Below are positions 19,445 through 29,912 of a DNA stretch of 41,179 bases, in pieces. The DNA lies in NCBI RefSeq assembly GCF_004359215.1, contig NC_090612.1:1800787-1841965 (forward strand). Direction: 5' to 3'. Position 1 is the first letter of the stretch, and the number at the start of each line of letters is the position of its first letter. The stretch is from Bremia lactucae (Eukaryota; Oomycota; Peronosporomycetes; Peronosporales; Peronosporaceae). A program made the translations under genes and the position numbers. The notes beneath the pieces were generated by a model. It saw only the letters and a program-made list of their open reading frames with translations. It had not been told where the DNA came from and did no database searches.

Positions 19445-19570
19445 GATCACACATCGCCGGAGATAGGCTAATAAGCAGACGAGCAACCATCCAATGGATG
19501 GCCGCCCCTGCCAACCCGCACCGAAGGTGTGAGATAGTTGGGTGGGAGGAGGCCCTGCGTCTTGCGATTA

Positions 19571-20856
19571 TGTTCGACGCATTTCCCTTGAAGGAAGATA
19601 ACAATACGTTGAGGCGCTCAAAGCGCTACAATCACTGTTCGCTTAGCGACTGGGACTCGTGTCTTTGTTCCCAAAGTCCCATTGAACTTAGGTATAAAGT
19701 TTCTGGACTTTGACAGTATGGAACGCTGTCTCGTCTCTAATTTAAATCCGAGATATGATCTCATCCTTGGTATGGCCTGGCAAGAACACCATGAGCCATC
19801 GATTGGAGGTCTAAGACCTTAGGCGCCACGCGCAATGTTCCTAGCAAAGTTTTTGAGAGTCATGATCCCACCTTTGCTATGCGAAAAAAGCGCTATTGGA
19901 GCGAATCACTGACCAAATCTGTCAGTGTTTTAGACACTGGAATGTCTGAGTTAAAAAACTCTAATCTTAAAAACATTAATTCTGAGCCCGACCCAGCAGA
20001 AAGAAGTGGAACGGCACGTACTCCGTCGAGTTACACTCGTTGTAATAACGATTTACTGAATGCTGAAAGCTTTGTAGGCCTAAGGCCGAATCATCAAGGG
20101 TGCAATATCCCTGAGATACGTGGAGTGGCACGTCTAAGTCCACCGAGTATGATCGGCCCCATACTGAGTGTCAGTAGTGACACTGTTGGCGGTTCGCCAA
20201 GACCTCAAGGGTGCAATATCCCTGAAATACGTGAATTGGCACGTCTAAGTCCACCGAGTGTGGTCGGCCGAGGTGGCACCATTCTGAGTATCAATAGTTA
20301 CAATATTGGCGGTTCGTTAGGGCATTTGGGTCAAACCCTTTTATGAAGCGTTTGTGAAGCGACACGTAAACGTTCGCTAAATAAGGAAGTTGAGTTACCT
20401 AACTCCTTGTCGGATGTCAAATTAGACACCATGTCTTGTATAAAACCAATACAGGCTGGGAAATCCGGGTACGTGAATGTACCGGCCTCTAAGAGTCGTA
20501 TTATCTTCACTCCAATACAGGGTGGACACGAAGCGTGTATACCCTCACAAAGTGATTTGAGTGAGCAAGTACATACGCTTGTAAATGGCGTAACCGGTAA
20601 CATTAAGGGGGAAGTTAGCCTTGCGGCAATCCCCTCGTTACATGCTCTTTTAGAGCTAGACGAAATGTCTATTGATGAGTGCGGTCGAGCCGTAAAAGCT
20701 GGTGACTTATCTGAAATGGTGGTCATTCGACCTATGGTTGAGTTAAATTCATCGTCACTTCTCGACGAAGCTGTCCTGGATGACACAAAAGCTGCACTTA
20801 GTGCGCAAAGTGGGTCATCGATCCTTAAAGATCCTACGAATCCCTTTTATTCCTAA
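19571..20856 (+). pseudogene. pol: pol: protease remnant and linker (fragment F, copy 2)
   Basis: Identical to 15389-16674: decayed protease, two 40-aa linker repeats and the conserved linker C-terminal half, with the same stops. Confidence 0.7.
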
Positions 20857-20871
20857 TTTAAGGAATTCCAA

Positions 20872-21984
20872 GATGTGAATTGTAATAACCCACCATCTGT
20901 TTTACCTCCGGGTAGAGGTGTCGTCATGAAATTGACTTGGTTCCGGGAACCAAATATTGTGTCACAAGACAATGGCCTTTACCAAGGGAGCAGTGTGACG
21001 TCATTGACGATTTCTTCCGTGCTAAGCACGAGGCTGGAATGGTACGAGAGAGCAAATCTTCTCATTCGACACCGACATTTTGTGTCAAAAAGCCAAATGG
21101 TATATGGCGCATTGTACATGCCCCAAGCGGTATGTTATGGGAGTGGATGGTTATGCCACAAGGGCTTTCCAACGCTCCGGCAACATTTAATCGTCTAGTG
21201 ACGCAACTTTTCCGCCCTCATCGAGGTTATGCACAGACTTATTTCGAAAACATTTTTGTCCATAGTCGTGCGGAGCAGGGCGGTCGAATATGGAAAACCA
21301 TTTAAACCATTTGCGAGCAGTGCTCGAGTGTATGCGCACAAACAAATTGTATGCCAATGCATCGCAATGCATTTTCGGCGCAGACGAAATTCCCTTTTTA
21401 GGATGCTTCATTGAAAAGCGAGGCCTAGAGCGTCCCGCTAAGGTAAAAAGCCAAAGTAGATTGTCCGGTTCCTAAAAAGCAAAAGGATTTGCTTAAGTGG
21501 TTAAGTCTCGCCAATTATTTTCACAAATATAGCGAAAATTACGCTGGTATGGCTAGGCCATTATCTAATTTCCTTTAAATGGACACAGAATGGTGCTGGA
21601 CTAGCACCGAACATAATGCTTTTCGAGCAGTTAAGAGTAGTCTTATCCATGCCCCGATCCTGGCATTGCCAAATCCAAATCGGCCTTTCAGTGTCGTCTG
21701 TGACGCATCGGATTTTGCAGGCAGTGCTCTGTTACAAACAGATGTTGATGGGCGTGAACGTGTTATTGCGTTCGAGTCTAGACAGCTTAAAGCTGCGGAA
21801 AAGAACTACCCAGTTCATGAGAAAGATTTACTTGCTACAAGGTATGCTGTCGTCAAATGAAGAGTTCATCTGCTCGGCTCTAAGCCAGACAAGTCGGCCA
21901 TGTGAGCGAGAGCTCTCCATCTTTGAATTGTCAGGTGTTGCAAATCTCGAAGGTGCATGGCTGGCGATTCGTCAGCGTACATGA
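20872..21984 (+). pseudogene. pol: pol: RT lacking motif A, and RNase H (fragment F, copy 2)
   Basis: Identical to 16690-17802, including the motif A deletion, the YFEN motif C and the stop at the end of the RNase H piece. Confidence 0.8.
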
Positions 21985-22271
21985 CCGTCAAAATCATTTT
22001 GTTTGACAAACTACGAAGTGCTACCGAGTGCCACGGGGCGTGTCCGCTTTATGGACTGACAGGGACGCTTTGAATAAGAGTGAAAGGGAGACACTCAAGT
22101 GTTGACTTAGTTGTTGTTGGCAGATTCAACTCAGATATATTTATTCAATCTGCAAGCAGCAATAGCTAGCGTGCAAAAAGCAAGAAGTCTTTAAGATCTT
22201 TCACCTCCAAAACTTAATAGTGTCCAGTATCTACTTTAAAAGGAGATACTAATTATAGCAATATCACATTC

Positions 22272-22640
22272 TGATTTACTTTGTATATATGCATTTAGTT
22301 GCATCCCAGTTACAGAACAACCCAGAGCAGAATGACATGGCCGAACGAATGCATAGAATCCTGTTCGAGATTACAAGATGTAGATTAAGAGCAAGCAACA
22401 TCATATCATGAGGTATGAAAAGCAAGTACAAGAAGCAGTGGCTTAAAGCAATGGATAGTGAATCAAAGTACTACGTGCGAGGAAGCTTCCATATATGTCT
22501 CAAGGAAAGAAGGCGATTATATGCAAGTGAACTATCTGGTTAGAGCAGGCCCTAAGAAGAGCAATTACCAGATATAAGGCTCTTCTCGTTGCTAAAGGGT
22601 TAACGCAGCGACATAGAATCAACTTTATAAAATCCTCGCT
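22272..22640 (+). pseudogene. Ty1/copia integrase-RT scrap (copy 2, with continuation)
   Basis: As 18090-18367, but after 22549 the RT continues: RYKALLVAKGLTQRHRINF (about 22565-22625), the copia block whose family form is YKARLVAKGF-Q-xGIDF. No catalytic YVDD is visible downstream. This continuity shows which flank belongs to the block. Confidence 0.7.
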
Positions 22641-23292
22641 CTAATGGCTCGAAAAGAGTCGATAAACGCTGCGCTGTCGGTGGCGGTAGCCGAACTCCTA
22701 AAGCAAAAAGTATTGATGTTGACAAGCTTTTGTCCAAGGAAAAAGCATCTACTAGAATATACATGGTATGGGCTAACAACGCCGGGCGCCAACAGATAAA
22801 CTTTCTGAATAGCACCTGATAGTCCAAGTGTTAGACCATTCCGCCGAATATCCGCTCGGTAATGTTTGAGCGTCAGCAGAAGACTGCACCATTATTGGTA
22901 TTTCTGTGAGCGACTAGATGATATACAACAGAAAGAAGTAGCACATTCATGCGACTTGGCACGCATAGAAGAAGGTATTTTTAGTCAAAGAACGAAAAAT
23001 ATTAATTAATGCTTAGTCATTGGACTCCACCGCAACTACAGCAGCAAGTTGGTCAAAGTTGATGAGAGAGCGTTTATCAAGCGGCTTCCAAATTATTTTG
23101 ACATAGATACTTGCAGAGATGCACATACTTCAGAGGACAGCAATTTATAACTTGGCAATCTAGCGAAGAGTATGTGGTTTAATTTAAATTTCTCTAACTA
23201 GTGTAAGTTGCACTTGTACTTCACCAGACATAGGACACCGAGTGTGACAGGTGGCTAAATTTTGAGAACACTACGAAAAGTCTATCTTTATT
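22641..23292. other. Unassigned interval, duplicated from 22667 onwards
   Basis: No convincing coding frame; possibly decayed copia sequence. From 22667 it recurs at 30531, immediately after the N at 30530. Confidence 0.4.
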
Positions 23293-23629
23293 TGTAGCGG
23301 AGCTACCTCGCTCCTAAAGTCAGAGGAAGACTTTCTGACTCAGAGAGTCACTTAGGTCTATTGAACTAATGGGTTTAACAACTCAGGGAGTCGTACAAGC
23401 TATCAAAGCTTAAGAAATCTTAGTTCAAAGGATTCAGGGGTTCGTAGAACCAAGTGGCAACTAGTGCCCAAGAGGATATACCTTAGAAAGGCTTCTATCT
23501 CTTACAGATCAATGCGCAAGCCTTAGGAAGGCACTTAACGCTTTAAGACCAAAAGGGGAACTGAACTTTATTTAACTATTTAAATCTAAAAAACTTACCT
23601 AGCTAATTAAAAAATAGATTTTGGCCGCC
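23293..23629 (-). repeat. Truncated L1-family 3' LTR (element E0)
   Basis: Matches 28246-28732 from TGTAGCGGAGCTACCTCG to TTTTGGCCGCC, but the remaining LTR start (on minus TGTAATGGGGCACACATCGG) and part of the purine tract are deleted, joining GCCGCC to CACCCCCATC. Confidence 0.75.
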
Positions 23630-23738
23630 CACCCCCATCAGACTGTTGACACCGAGTGACAACATTCGCTTCATTTCCTCTTTGAGGTTGGAACCTAAAC
23701 AGCTAACCGTTCGGTTGTGTTTTTATTTCCTTCGTCTC

Positions 23739-24728
23739 ATGACAATCAAGCGTGAGTCACAGACTCTAAGCACCTTCCTCAACGATGAGGGAATGAAGGA
23801 CTTTGAAAGTCACTTTCAATCAGAGGAGGAGGAAAAAGAGCGGCGTTTGCTCACGCCTTCTCCTCCGGACGAACGTCGGCGAGCCCGAATCCGTTCCCAG
23901 AACGTGGTGCCGCTGATGTCTTAACTGCATTGAGCAGGCCACAGGACCCTGAGTCCAACATCATTACGAATCCGCTCGATGAAGAGCAAGAGCAGATAAT
24001 CCTCATAGAGGAAAGAGCTTGTCGTCGCGAGCTGCTGAAATAGAGAAAGCTAAGGCTCATAGTGAATAAAGATTCATTCGCTTAGTGCGGGCGAGCGTCT
24101 CAAAGAGATAGCGGGTCATAGCTTGGCCATCTGGATCTCTGGTGACCCGGCGAGGTCGCCGGGGGAGATCGCTGCTCGCGACGCTCTTCATGAGCAATAC
24201 CTTACGCCGAAGGTAATGACGCGAAGCCAGTATCTGATGCGCTTACGTGTTCAAGCCCGTGGGGCTTCGGTGACCTCCATGAGGGAAATTTCGATCGTTT
24301 TGTTTCGCTGATTTCGTAATATTCGGAATATTAGAGAGTCTGCGGAAAGGGGTGATGTTCGTTTGGAACGGAAGCTTCGCTTCGACTTTGCTAAGCTTAA
24401 GGCCAAAGGCCAGTTACGTTCGGCATTTATTCCACAAAACGAAGAAAGACCTAGCCGATATTTCAGCGCTTCGTTTGACCGTACAACCGTGAATCGAAGC
24501 CGCACTGAGGCTATAGATCCACATAATCCCACGTATAGTGGTGGGAAGCTTCGTTTGACGCGAGTTGACCCTGAGCTTGGCGCTCAAAAACGTTAACGGC
24601 GTACGGGCAATCTTGCCGAAGAGGTAACTCGAACTCCCAAGAGTTTTCAGAAGAGGGGTACCCTAGCCATTTCACCAGATACTGGTATTGACCCTTATGA
24701 CGACGTCGCTTTAAAAGTTTCTTCATAG
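23739..24728 (+). pseudogene. Antisense gene of L1 elements, family AS2 (E0 copy)
   Basis: Opposite strand to pol. It starts ATG at 23739 (MTIKRESQTLSTFLND). A one-base loss in a C run at 23884 shifts the frame early here. Later blocks: GERLKEIAGHSLAIWI, DALHEQYLTPKVMTRSQYL, then KLRFDFAKLKAKGQLRSAF, GGKLRLTRVDPELGAQK and a C-terminus ending DDVALKV-SS at the TAG 24726-24728. Charged, possibly coiled-coil middle; no known domain recognised. The last 200 or so bases overlap the chromodomain on the other strand. Not detectably related to family AS1. Confidence 0.5.
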
Positions 24729-24753
24729 AAACTGAGGGTCCTTCCGCGCACAA
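24511..24753 (-). pseudogene. pol: pol: chromodomain (E0)
   Basis: MKKLLKRRRHKGQYQYLVKW then LGYPSSENSWEFELPL: a clear chromodomain with the YLVKW-GY and SWE blocks. It is in a different frame from the linker upstream, so a one-base slip near 24750 is needed to join it to integrase. The same slip is present in the other two copies. Confidence 0.8.
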
Positions 24754-25646
24754 GCAGCCCGGAAGGGGGCCGAAATTTCGGTGGAAGCATTTTCATGCTC
24801 TATGGCACGAGGTGCAACTTCTTCGTAAGGTCCTTGCTCGGATTGAGAGCTCTTTTGAGGCGGTTTGGGACCGTCTTTTAACGCTGGAGCATCAGCAGCC
24901 TCGTTTGGAGGGCTAGCTGGACATCTTGGTGAGGATGCAGCAATCTGCGGCAGGACCACCTGTCTCGGCGCAAGCGCCTTCAAGTCCACGTGGGAAGGGT
25001 CCCGATATGGCTATAGCAAGCCAACGTAGAACACTGGGTGTTTACGCAGCTTGCTAGGAAGGTTTGGCGCATAAGCTAGGCTTTTCTTGGCCACGACCGT
25101 AAATAATTCAATAAAGAGCGGGCGCAATTCGGTCTTGAAGACCGCGGAAATTAAGTTGGTAGGTAGGTGTTTAGCGTTTAGTAAAACTCGGTCTCCGACC
25201 ATATAAGAATTAATACAGCTTCTGCCTTTGGCATCTGCTTGTTCTTTTTGTTTGTCTTGGCTATCAGCCATCGTATCCCTTACATGTCTTAAGACACTAA
25301 ATTGCGTCGCGAGAAACTCGCGTACTTGTTTCCGAACGGTAACAGGGCTGATATCAGCAAGCCTATCGGCCAATTCTCCCCCATTAAGCGCTGAACCACG
25401 CAGTGGTATCGTTAACGGAACGCGCGAATGGGTAAGACCGTTTATATAAGATGGAGTATAGCCTGTCGAGGCATGAACAGCGTTGTTTAACGCAAATTCC
25501 ACTACTGAGAGCACTGAGCTCCAGCGCTTTGGTGTCTGAGCACACACGCTGCGTAAAACGTCTTCAATGACGCGATGGACACGTTCGGTTTGATTATCGG
25601 TCTGCGGATGGTCCGCAGTTGACATATCCAATCTGGTGCCAAGCAC
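24723..25646 (-). pseudogene. pol: pol: integrase core end, C-terminal domain and linker (E0)
   Basis: One frame across 25646-24723: MSTADHPQTDNQTERVHRVI with the catalytic glutamate region, SVVEFALNNAVHASTGYTPS, then RQKE-type QDKQKEQADAKGRS, VGDRVLLNAKHLPTN, a diverged GPF region, and HPVFYVGLL. A TAG at about 25011 falls inside GLL-PYRDPSHVDL, normally a continuous block. A Pro/Glu-rich linker follows to the stop at 24723. The residue after TDN is N rather than the usual G. Confidence 0.8.
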
Positions 25647-25810
25647 TCGAAAAATTGATTTCCAGAATTTACCCGTGAAACGGAAACCCGATCAGAGACA
25701 ATTGCCTCTGGCAAATCGTTTTGTCGAAACACGCGATCAATAAATAGCCTTGCGGAACCTCCATCATCAATGGAATCCGGCACGGCCGCTAAGTGAGCCA
25801 ATTTGCTCAA
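25502..25810 (-). pseudogene. pol: pol: integrase core, first part (E0)
   Basis: KLAHLAAVPDSIDDGGSARL and LIDRVFRQ-type FIDRVFRQNDLPEAIVSDR, then VSVSRVNSG where the family reads SDRDPRFTGKFW. The change from the usual sequence includes a base loss that throws the frame. The second catalytic aspartate in SDR is kept. E1 at 33550 has the same lesion. Confidence 0.75.
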
Positions 25811-26209
25811 TCGGTCAACAAAGCCACGATGCCGGAGTTACCGGCGGAATCTATCGGTAGAGCGAAAACAAAATCCATACTAATGGAATCCCAGCAACCT
25901 ATGGGGACGGGAAGGCTCGCAAATGGCCAAGCAGCATACGCCGAGGGTTTAACTTTTTGGCAAGTTTCGCATGTGCGCATAAGTGCTGACCCATTTATAA
26001 AGTTTGGGCCACCAATTAATGTGGCTTACAGAGCCGTAAGTCTTTTCTCTACCGAGATAACCACCAAGGACAGTATCGTGTGCCTCATAGAGGATTCGGT
26101 ACTTCGACTCTTCATCATGAAGAATAACGACGCGCGGAGGATCCGCTGCGTCCCTGCAATAAAGCAACAGGTCGTTATCGATAGAAAACTGCTGTAACCG
26201 AGCACGCAA
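25811..26209 (-). pseudogene. pol: pol: integrase zinc domain (E0)
   Basis: FSIDNDLLLYCRDAADPPRV, VILHDEESKYRILYEAHDT, GGYLGREKTYGS and INWWPKLYKWVS. The second histidine of HHCC reads Y (GGYLGRE; E1 has GGHLGRE), and the CxxC pair is lost in a shifted frame (MRNLPKS). Confidence 0.75.
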
Positions 26210-26234
26210 ACGTGCCGATAATTTTAAAACCTCA

Positions 26235-26525
26235 TTCAGAACTCTTTAGAGCTCGTAGCAGAGAAACACACTGTACATCCTTGGCGTAAGCCGAACGGAT
26301 TAATCAGTAATAGGCGACACTATATTCGTTAAATGAGAGAGCTCATAATAAGGCCTGCATGATAGCATATCGGCCAAAGCATTCTGCTGCCAGGCTTATA
26401 CTTCACCTCGAAGTTGTATTTAATGAAAAAGGATAGCTATCGGGCCATTCTCTGTGAGAGATGGGGTGGCTTAGTTGCCGTGCGTAATGACGCGTGATCC
26501 TTATGTATCACAACGGCTGCATGGC
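26235..26525 (-). pseudogene. pol: pol: RNase H C-terminus (E0)
   Basis: HKDHASLRTATKPPHLSQRMA, a stop, LSFFIKYNFEVKYKPGS, then shifted ending. Equivalent to 34193-34375 in E1 and to the window start in element A. Confidence 0.7.
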
Positions 26526-26639
26526 TAGGATCATATTTGTTGCTGCGGTGCTTATCGCAACACCGGAGAGCGATCAACATCTACCGCGGCTTAGTGGATC
26601 AATCTCGAGCTCTCGGAGCTCACCCCGCTTTACCAGCGA

Positions 26640-27335
26640 GCAGCAACTATTTTGCTTGCGAATAAAACCTACATCATGGACCTCGATATCGTGAACCTCG
26701 ACATTCGAAACCTTGACATCGTGAACGACGTCGCGAGCTACAGCGTAAGGACAACACCACCGCCTCGCAGTCACCGTTGGCTGTACGTGGTAGACATCGC
26801 GATCCAACCGCTCAACGGAACTAGCGCAATCTACTTTTGCTCTTTAAGCGTTGTGACCGGGCAAAGAATTGAGCGTTGAGTCGTCTGTCGCCGATTCATC
26901 CAGCTTCCCTACCACTGAGGTGTTGAAGACGATCTGCACCGCAAGACGAAGTCCAGCATCGTACGGCCTTTCTAGCGATGAAGTAGAGTTGGTTGTCTAT
27001 GCACGATTGTATCCAATACGCACGACACCTCATGTCCCGCGTCCTCACTCACCCGAACGACATGGCAACGCAAGTCCACGTGATCATCGAAGGGACGTAC
27101 TCTGAGATCAGATCTTACCCAACGCTGAAGCTCCTCTCAACGCTCAAAGAAGCTTTAAGACCGCACTGCGTAAAGACTGCAGCGTGCTTGCTGCTCGACT
27201 CCGACGAGCAAGCGACTCGTTTAAAAAGCGAGTTGGAACCGATAGAGATCGATTCGCTCGTTGCCATTGTATTCGCAGTAGAGCTGAAAAGAATCTCTGA
27301 AATATTTCTTGAACAAGACTACGCCAGTTGATAGA
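26640..27335 (+). pseudogene. gag: gag scrap on plus strand
   Basis: The frame 26993-27331 encodes MSMHDCIQYARHLMSRVLT and HPNDMATQVHVIIEG, the capsid C-terminal block seen in oomycete gypsy Gag proteins, followed by a TLKEALRP-like helix. Upstream in other frames are LKTICTARRSP-like and acidic pieces. A 15-bp tandem repeat lies at the start. No zinc knuckle or protease follows; an L2 LTR begins 44 bases later. Confidence 0.6.
26682..26726 (+). repeat. 15-bp tandem repeat, three units
   Basis: CTCGATATCGTGAAC, CTCGACATTCGAAAC, CTTGACATCGTGAAC; in the plus frame LDIVN-LDIRN-LDIVN. Confidence 0.8.
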
Positions 27336-27378
27336 CCGGTGACGCGCTTCCTATGCCGTTTGGATGGTAACAACGCGG

Positions 27379-27935
27379 TGTAGGCAGGCACGTCGTAATG
27401 CGGCCACGCTCTACATAGACACATACGCTAGCACAGCGAGGAAGCGGTTTAACCTGCTTCTCTTGCGTGCAATAAGGTAGTTGTGGTGGGCGCGTAAGAG
27501 ACCTCACCCAACACACTAATTACTCTGGTTAAGTGTCGTCACGGGAGCGGTAATTCGTCTCCTCGTGCGCACTTACTTAGTAGGAAGTAGTTTTCAGACT
27601 GATTCATATTTTAATCGCATTAAATATAAATACCTATTTTTAATTAATCAAAATGTCATCCCTTAGATAACACTTAAAATGTATTGCGAGCGTATCTTTC
27701 TAGATACCTTGCGTGACGGATGACGCTAGCCGTCATCGCGGATGACGCTAGGCGTAATCCCTCCTAATGGGAATGCACCTGTGTGCATCATATACACAAG
27801 GGTTGGTCATAAATGTGAACCACACCCAAGTGCTGGGTCTAATTACTTTAATTAAGTAATTGACCCATCCCGTTAAGTACGCCAAGTGTACTTAATGGGG
27901 ACTGTGTAACATTAGGGCAACTTTAGCCCGTTACA
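27379..27935 (-). repeat. LTR of family L2, copy 3 (most complete)
   Basis: Starts (on minus) TGTAACGGGCTAAAGTTGCC and ends GCCTGCCTACA; about 557 bp. Contains GATGACGCTAGCCGTCATC palindromes and TTAATTAAGTAATT. No purine tract abuts either end, so it may be a solo or orphan LTR. Confidence 0.65.
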
Positions 27936-28184
27936 GGGGGCATTGCGACATTGCGACATTGATAATATCGCCCTACGAAACCAGATGAAGAGATTATACT
28001 GATCTACACGCTGAATTTGTTTGCCTCGTCTTGTAACGACCATACTCGACACATTGCTACCAGCGTGACGGGTAAGGAAATTCTCGTACTCGATGAATGC
28101 TTCGATTCGAAGATTATCTTTGGCGCCAAGTGCTAAAAGTTCAGCGGGCACCTTTCGTTGTACTGCTTTAGTGCAACCTAACAA
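27912..28184 (-). CDS. Unrecognised 90-codon ORF
   Basis: ATG start (MLGCTKAVQRKVPAELLALG), ending in the edge of the L2 LTR. It reads like protein (ELLALGAKDNLRIEAFIEYE) but I recognise no family. It may be a fragment of an element gene. A 3x imperfect ACATTGCG repeat (27942-27961) underlies its C-terminal codons. Confidence 0.25.
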   Translation of the reverse strand: MLGCTKAVQRKVPAELLALGAKDNLRIEAFIEYENFLTRHAGSNVSSMVVTRRGKQIQRVDQYNLFIWFRRAILSMSQCRNAPCNGLKLP

Positions 28185-28240
28185 GCAAGCTAACCTACAT
28201 TGAAATAGCGTACGGAAGGTGCATCTGAATACTTCACTTG

Positions 28241-28245
28241 AACGA
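28241..28245. repeat. Possible target-site duplication (left), AACGA
   Basis: AACGA directly before the LTR at 28246. The same five bases follow the LTR end at 39517. Confidence 0.4.
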
Positions 28246-28732
28246 TGAAGCGGAGCTACCTCGCTCCTTAAGTCAGAGGAAGACTTTCTGACTCAGAGAG
28301 TCACTTAGTTCTATTAAACTAATGAGTTTAACAACTCAAGGAGTCGTACAAGCTACCAAAGCTTAAGTGATCCTAGTTCAAGGGATTCAGGGGTTCGTAG
28401 AACCAAGTGGCAACTAGTGCCCAAGAGGATATACCTTATAAAGGCTTCTATCTCTTACAGATCAATGCGCAAGCCTTGGGAAGGCACTTAACGCTTTAAG
28501 ATCAAAAGGGGAACTGAACTTTATTTAACTATTTAAATCTAAAAATCTTACCCTAGCTAATTAAAAAATAGATTTTGGCCGCCAGATTTATATCTGGCGG
28601 CGACCACATTTTATACCCATAATAAATGGGATTTAAGTAACTAACCATTTTAGAATTAGATAAAAGGGTATTTTACCCATAAAGTAAACGTTCCACAACA
28701 ACGGTTCTCCAACCGATGTGTGCCCCATTACA
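28246..28732 (-). repeat. L1-family LTR, complete (3' LTR)
   Basis: On minus: TGTAATGGGGCACACATCGG at 28732, ending CTCCGCTTCA at 28246; about 487 bp. It closely matches the LTR at 39036-39517 and the truncated ones at 23293 and 31157. Confidence 0.8.
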
Positions 28733-28741
28733 CCCTCCCCC
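28733..28741 (-). promoter_or_regulatory. Polypurine tract (L1 element)
   Basis: GGGGGAGGG on minus, directly before the LTR start TGTAAT. It shows that pol (minus) is the sense strand and the 28850-29887 ORF is antisense. Confidence 0.7.
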
Positions 28742-28854
28742 ATCCGACTGTTGACACCGAGTGACAACATTCGCTTCATTTCCTCTTTGAGGTTGGAACC
28801 TAAACAGCTAACCGTTCGGTTGTGATTTTATTTCCTTCGTCTCATAACAATCAA

Positions 28855-29887
28855 GCGTGAGTCACAGACTCTTAGCACCTTCCTCGACGATGAGGGAATG
28901 AAGGACTTTGAAAGTCACTCTCAATCAGAGGAGGAGGAAAAAGAGCGGCGTTTGCTCACGCCTTCTCCTCCGGACGAACGTCGGCGAGCCCGAATCCGTT
29001 CCCAGAACGTGGTGCCGCTGATGTCTTAACTGCATTGAGCAGGCCACAGGACCCTGAGTCCAACATCATTACGAATCCGCTCGATGAAGAGCAAGAGCAG
29101 ATAATTCTCATAGAGGAAAGAGCTTGTCGTCGCGAGCTGCCGAAATAGAGAAAGCTAAGGCTCATAGTGAATAAAGATTCACTCCGCTTAGTGCGGGCGA
29201 GCGTCTCAAAGAGATAGCGGGTCATAGCTTGGCCATCTGGATCTATGGTGACCCGGCGAGGACGCCGAGGGAGATCGCTGCTCGCGACGCTCTTCATGAG
29301 CAATACCTTACGCCGAAGGTAATGACGCGAAGCCAGTATCTGACGCGCTTACGTGATCAAGCCCGTGGGGCTTCGGTGACCTCCATGAGGGAAATTCCGA
29401 TCGTTTTGTTTCCAAACGAAACAAGAACTGAAAACGAAGTCTCATTTGAGAAGTTCACCGGGCCCTCAAACTCCGTAGTATCTGGAATATTAGAGAGTCT
29501 TCGGATAGAGGTGATTTTTGTTTGGAACGGAAGCTTCGCTTCGACTTTGCTAAGCTTAAGGCCAAAGTCCATTTACGTTCGGCATTTATGCCACAAAACG
29601 AAGAAAGACCTGGCCAGTATTTCAGTGCTTCGGTTGACCGTACAACCAAGGATCGAAGCCGCACTGAGGCTTTAGATCCACCTAATCCCACGTTTAGTGG
29701 TGGGAAGCTTCGTTTGACGCGAGTTGACCCTGAACTTGGCGCTCAAAAACGTCAACGGCGTACGGGCAATCTTGCCGAAGAGGTACCTCGAACTCCCAAG
29801 AGTTTTCAGAAGAGGGGTATCCTAGCCACTTCACCAGATACTGGTTTTGGCCCTCACGACGACGTCGCTTTAAAAGTTTCTTCATAG
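28855..29887 (+). pseudogene. Antisense gene, family AS2 (28-kb copy)
   Basis: The start codon region reads ATA instead of ATG. The early frame ends at the same C-run lesion as in E0. 29229-29500 is open and longer than in E0: DALHEQYLTPKVMTRSQYL, REIPIVLFPNETRTENEV, SFEKFTGPSNS. The last two blocks are missing from the other copies, which have a short replacement. The C-terminal part 29522-29887 is fully open (KLRFDFAKLKAK to DDVALKV-SS) and overlaps the chromodomain. This copy shows the C-terminal frame best. Confidence 0.55.
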
Positions 29888-29912
29888 AAACTGAGGGTCC
29901 TTCCGCGCACAA
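29694..29912 (-). pseudogene. pol: pol: chromodomain (28-kb copy)
   Basis: MKKLLKRRRREGQNQYLVKW and LGYPSSENSWEFEVPL. Same frame slip relative to the linker as in E0. The antisense AS2 frame covers the whole domain. Confidence 0.8.

Larger units (their letters stand above)
18369..22549. repeat. 4181-bp tandem duplication, copy 2
   Basis: Same content as copy 1, shifted by 4182. Here the right end continues without a break into copia RT sequence at 22550, so this copy's right flank is the natural one. Confidence 0.9.
22667..25705. repeat. About 3.04-kb near-identical duplication, copy 1
   Basis: Recurs at 30531-33570 (offset 7864, then 7865 after a one-base indel in a C run at 23884/31749). 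I noted at least five differences, for example 24036 T/C, 24533 A/C, 25458 G/T. Beyond about 25705/33571 the two diverge abruptly. Confidence 0.85.
23293..26525 (-). mobile_element. Ty3/gypsy element E0 (3' part)
   Basis: Minus-strand order from the right: RNase H end, integrase zinc domain, core, C-terminal domain, linker, chromodomain, then an opposite-strand ORF (AS2) and a truncated L1 LTR. The 5' half is absent; at 26525 the sequence changes to a plus-strand gag scrap. Confidence 0.75.
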
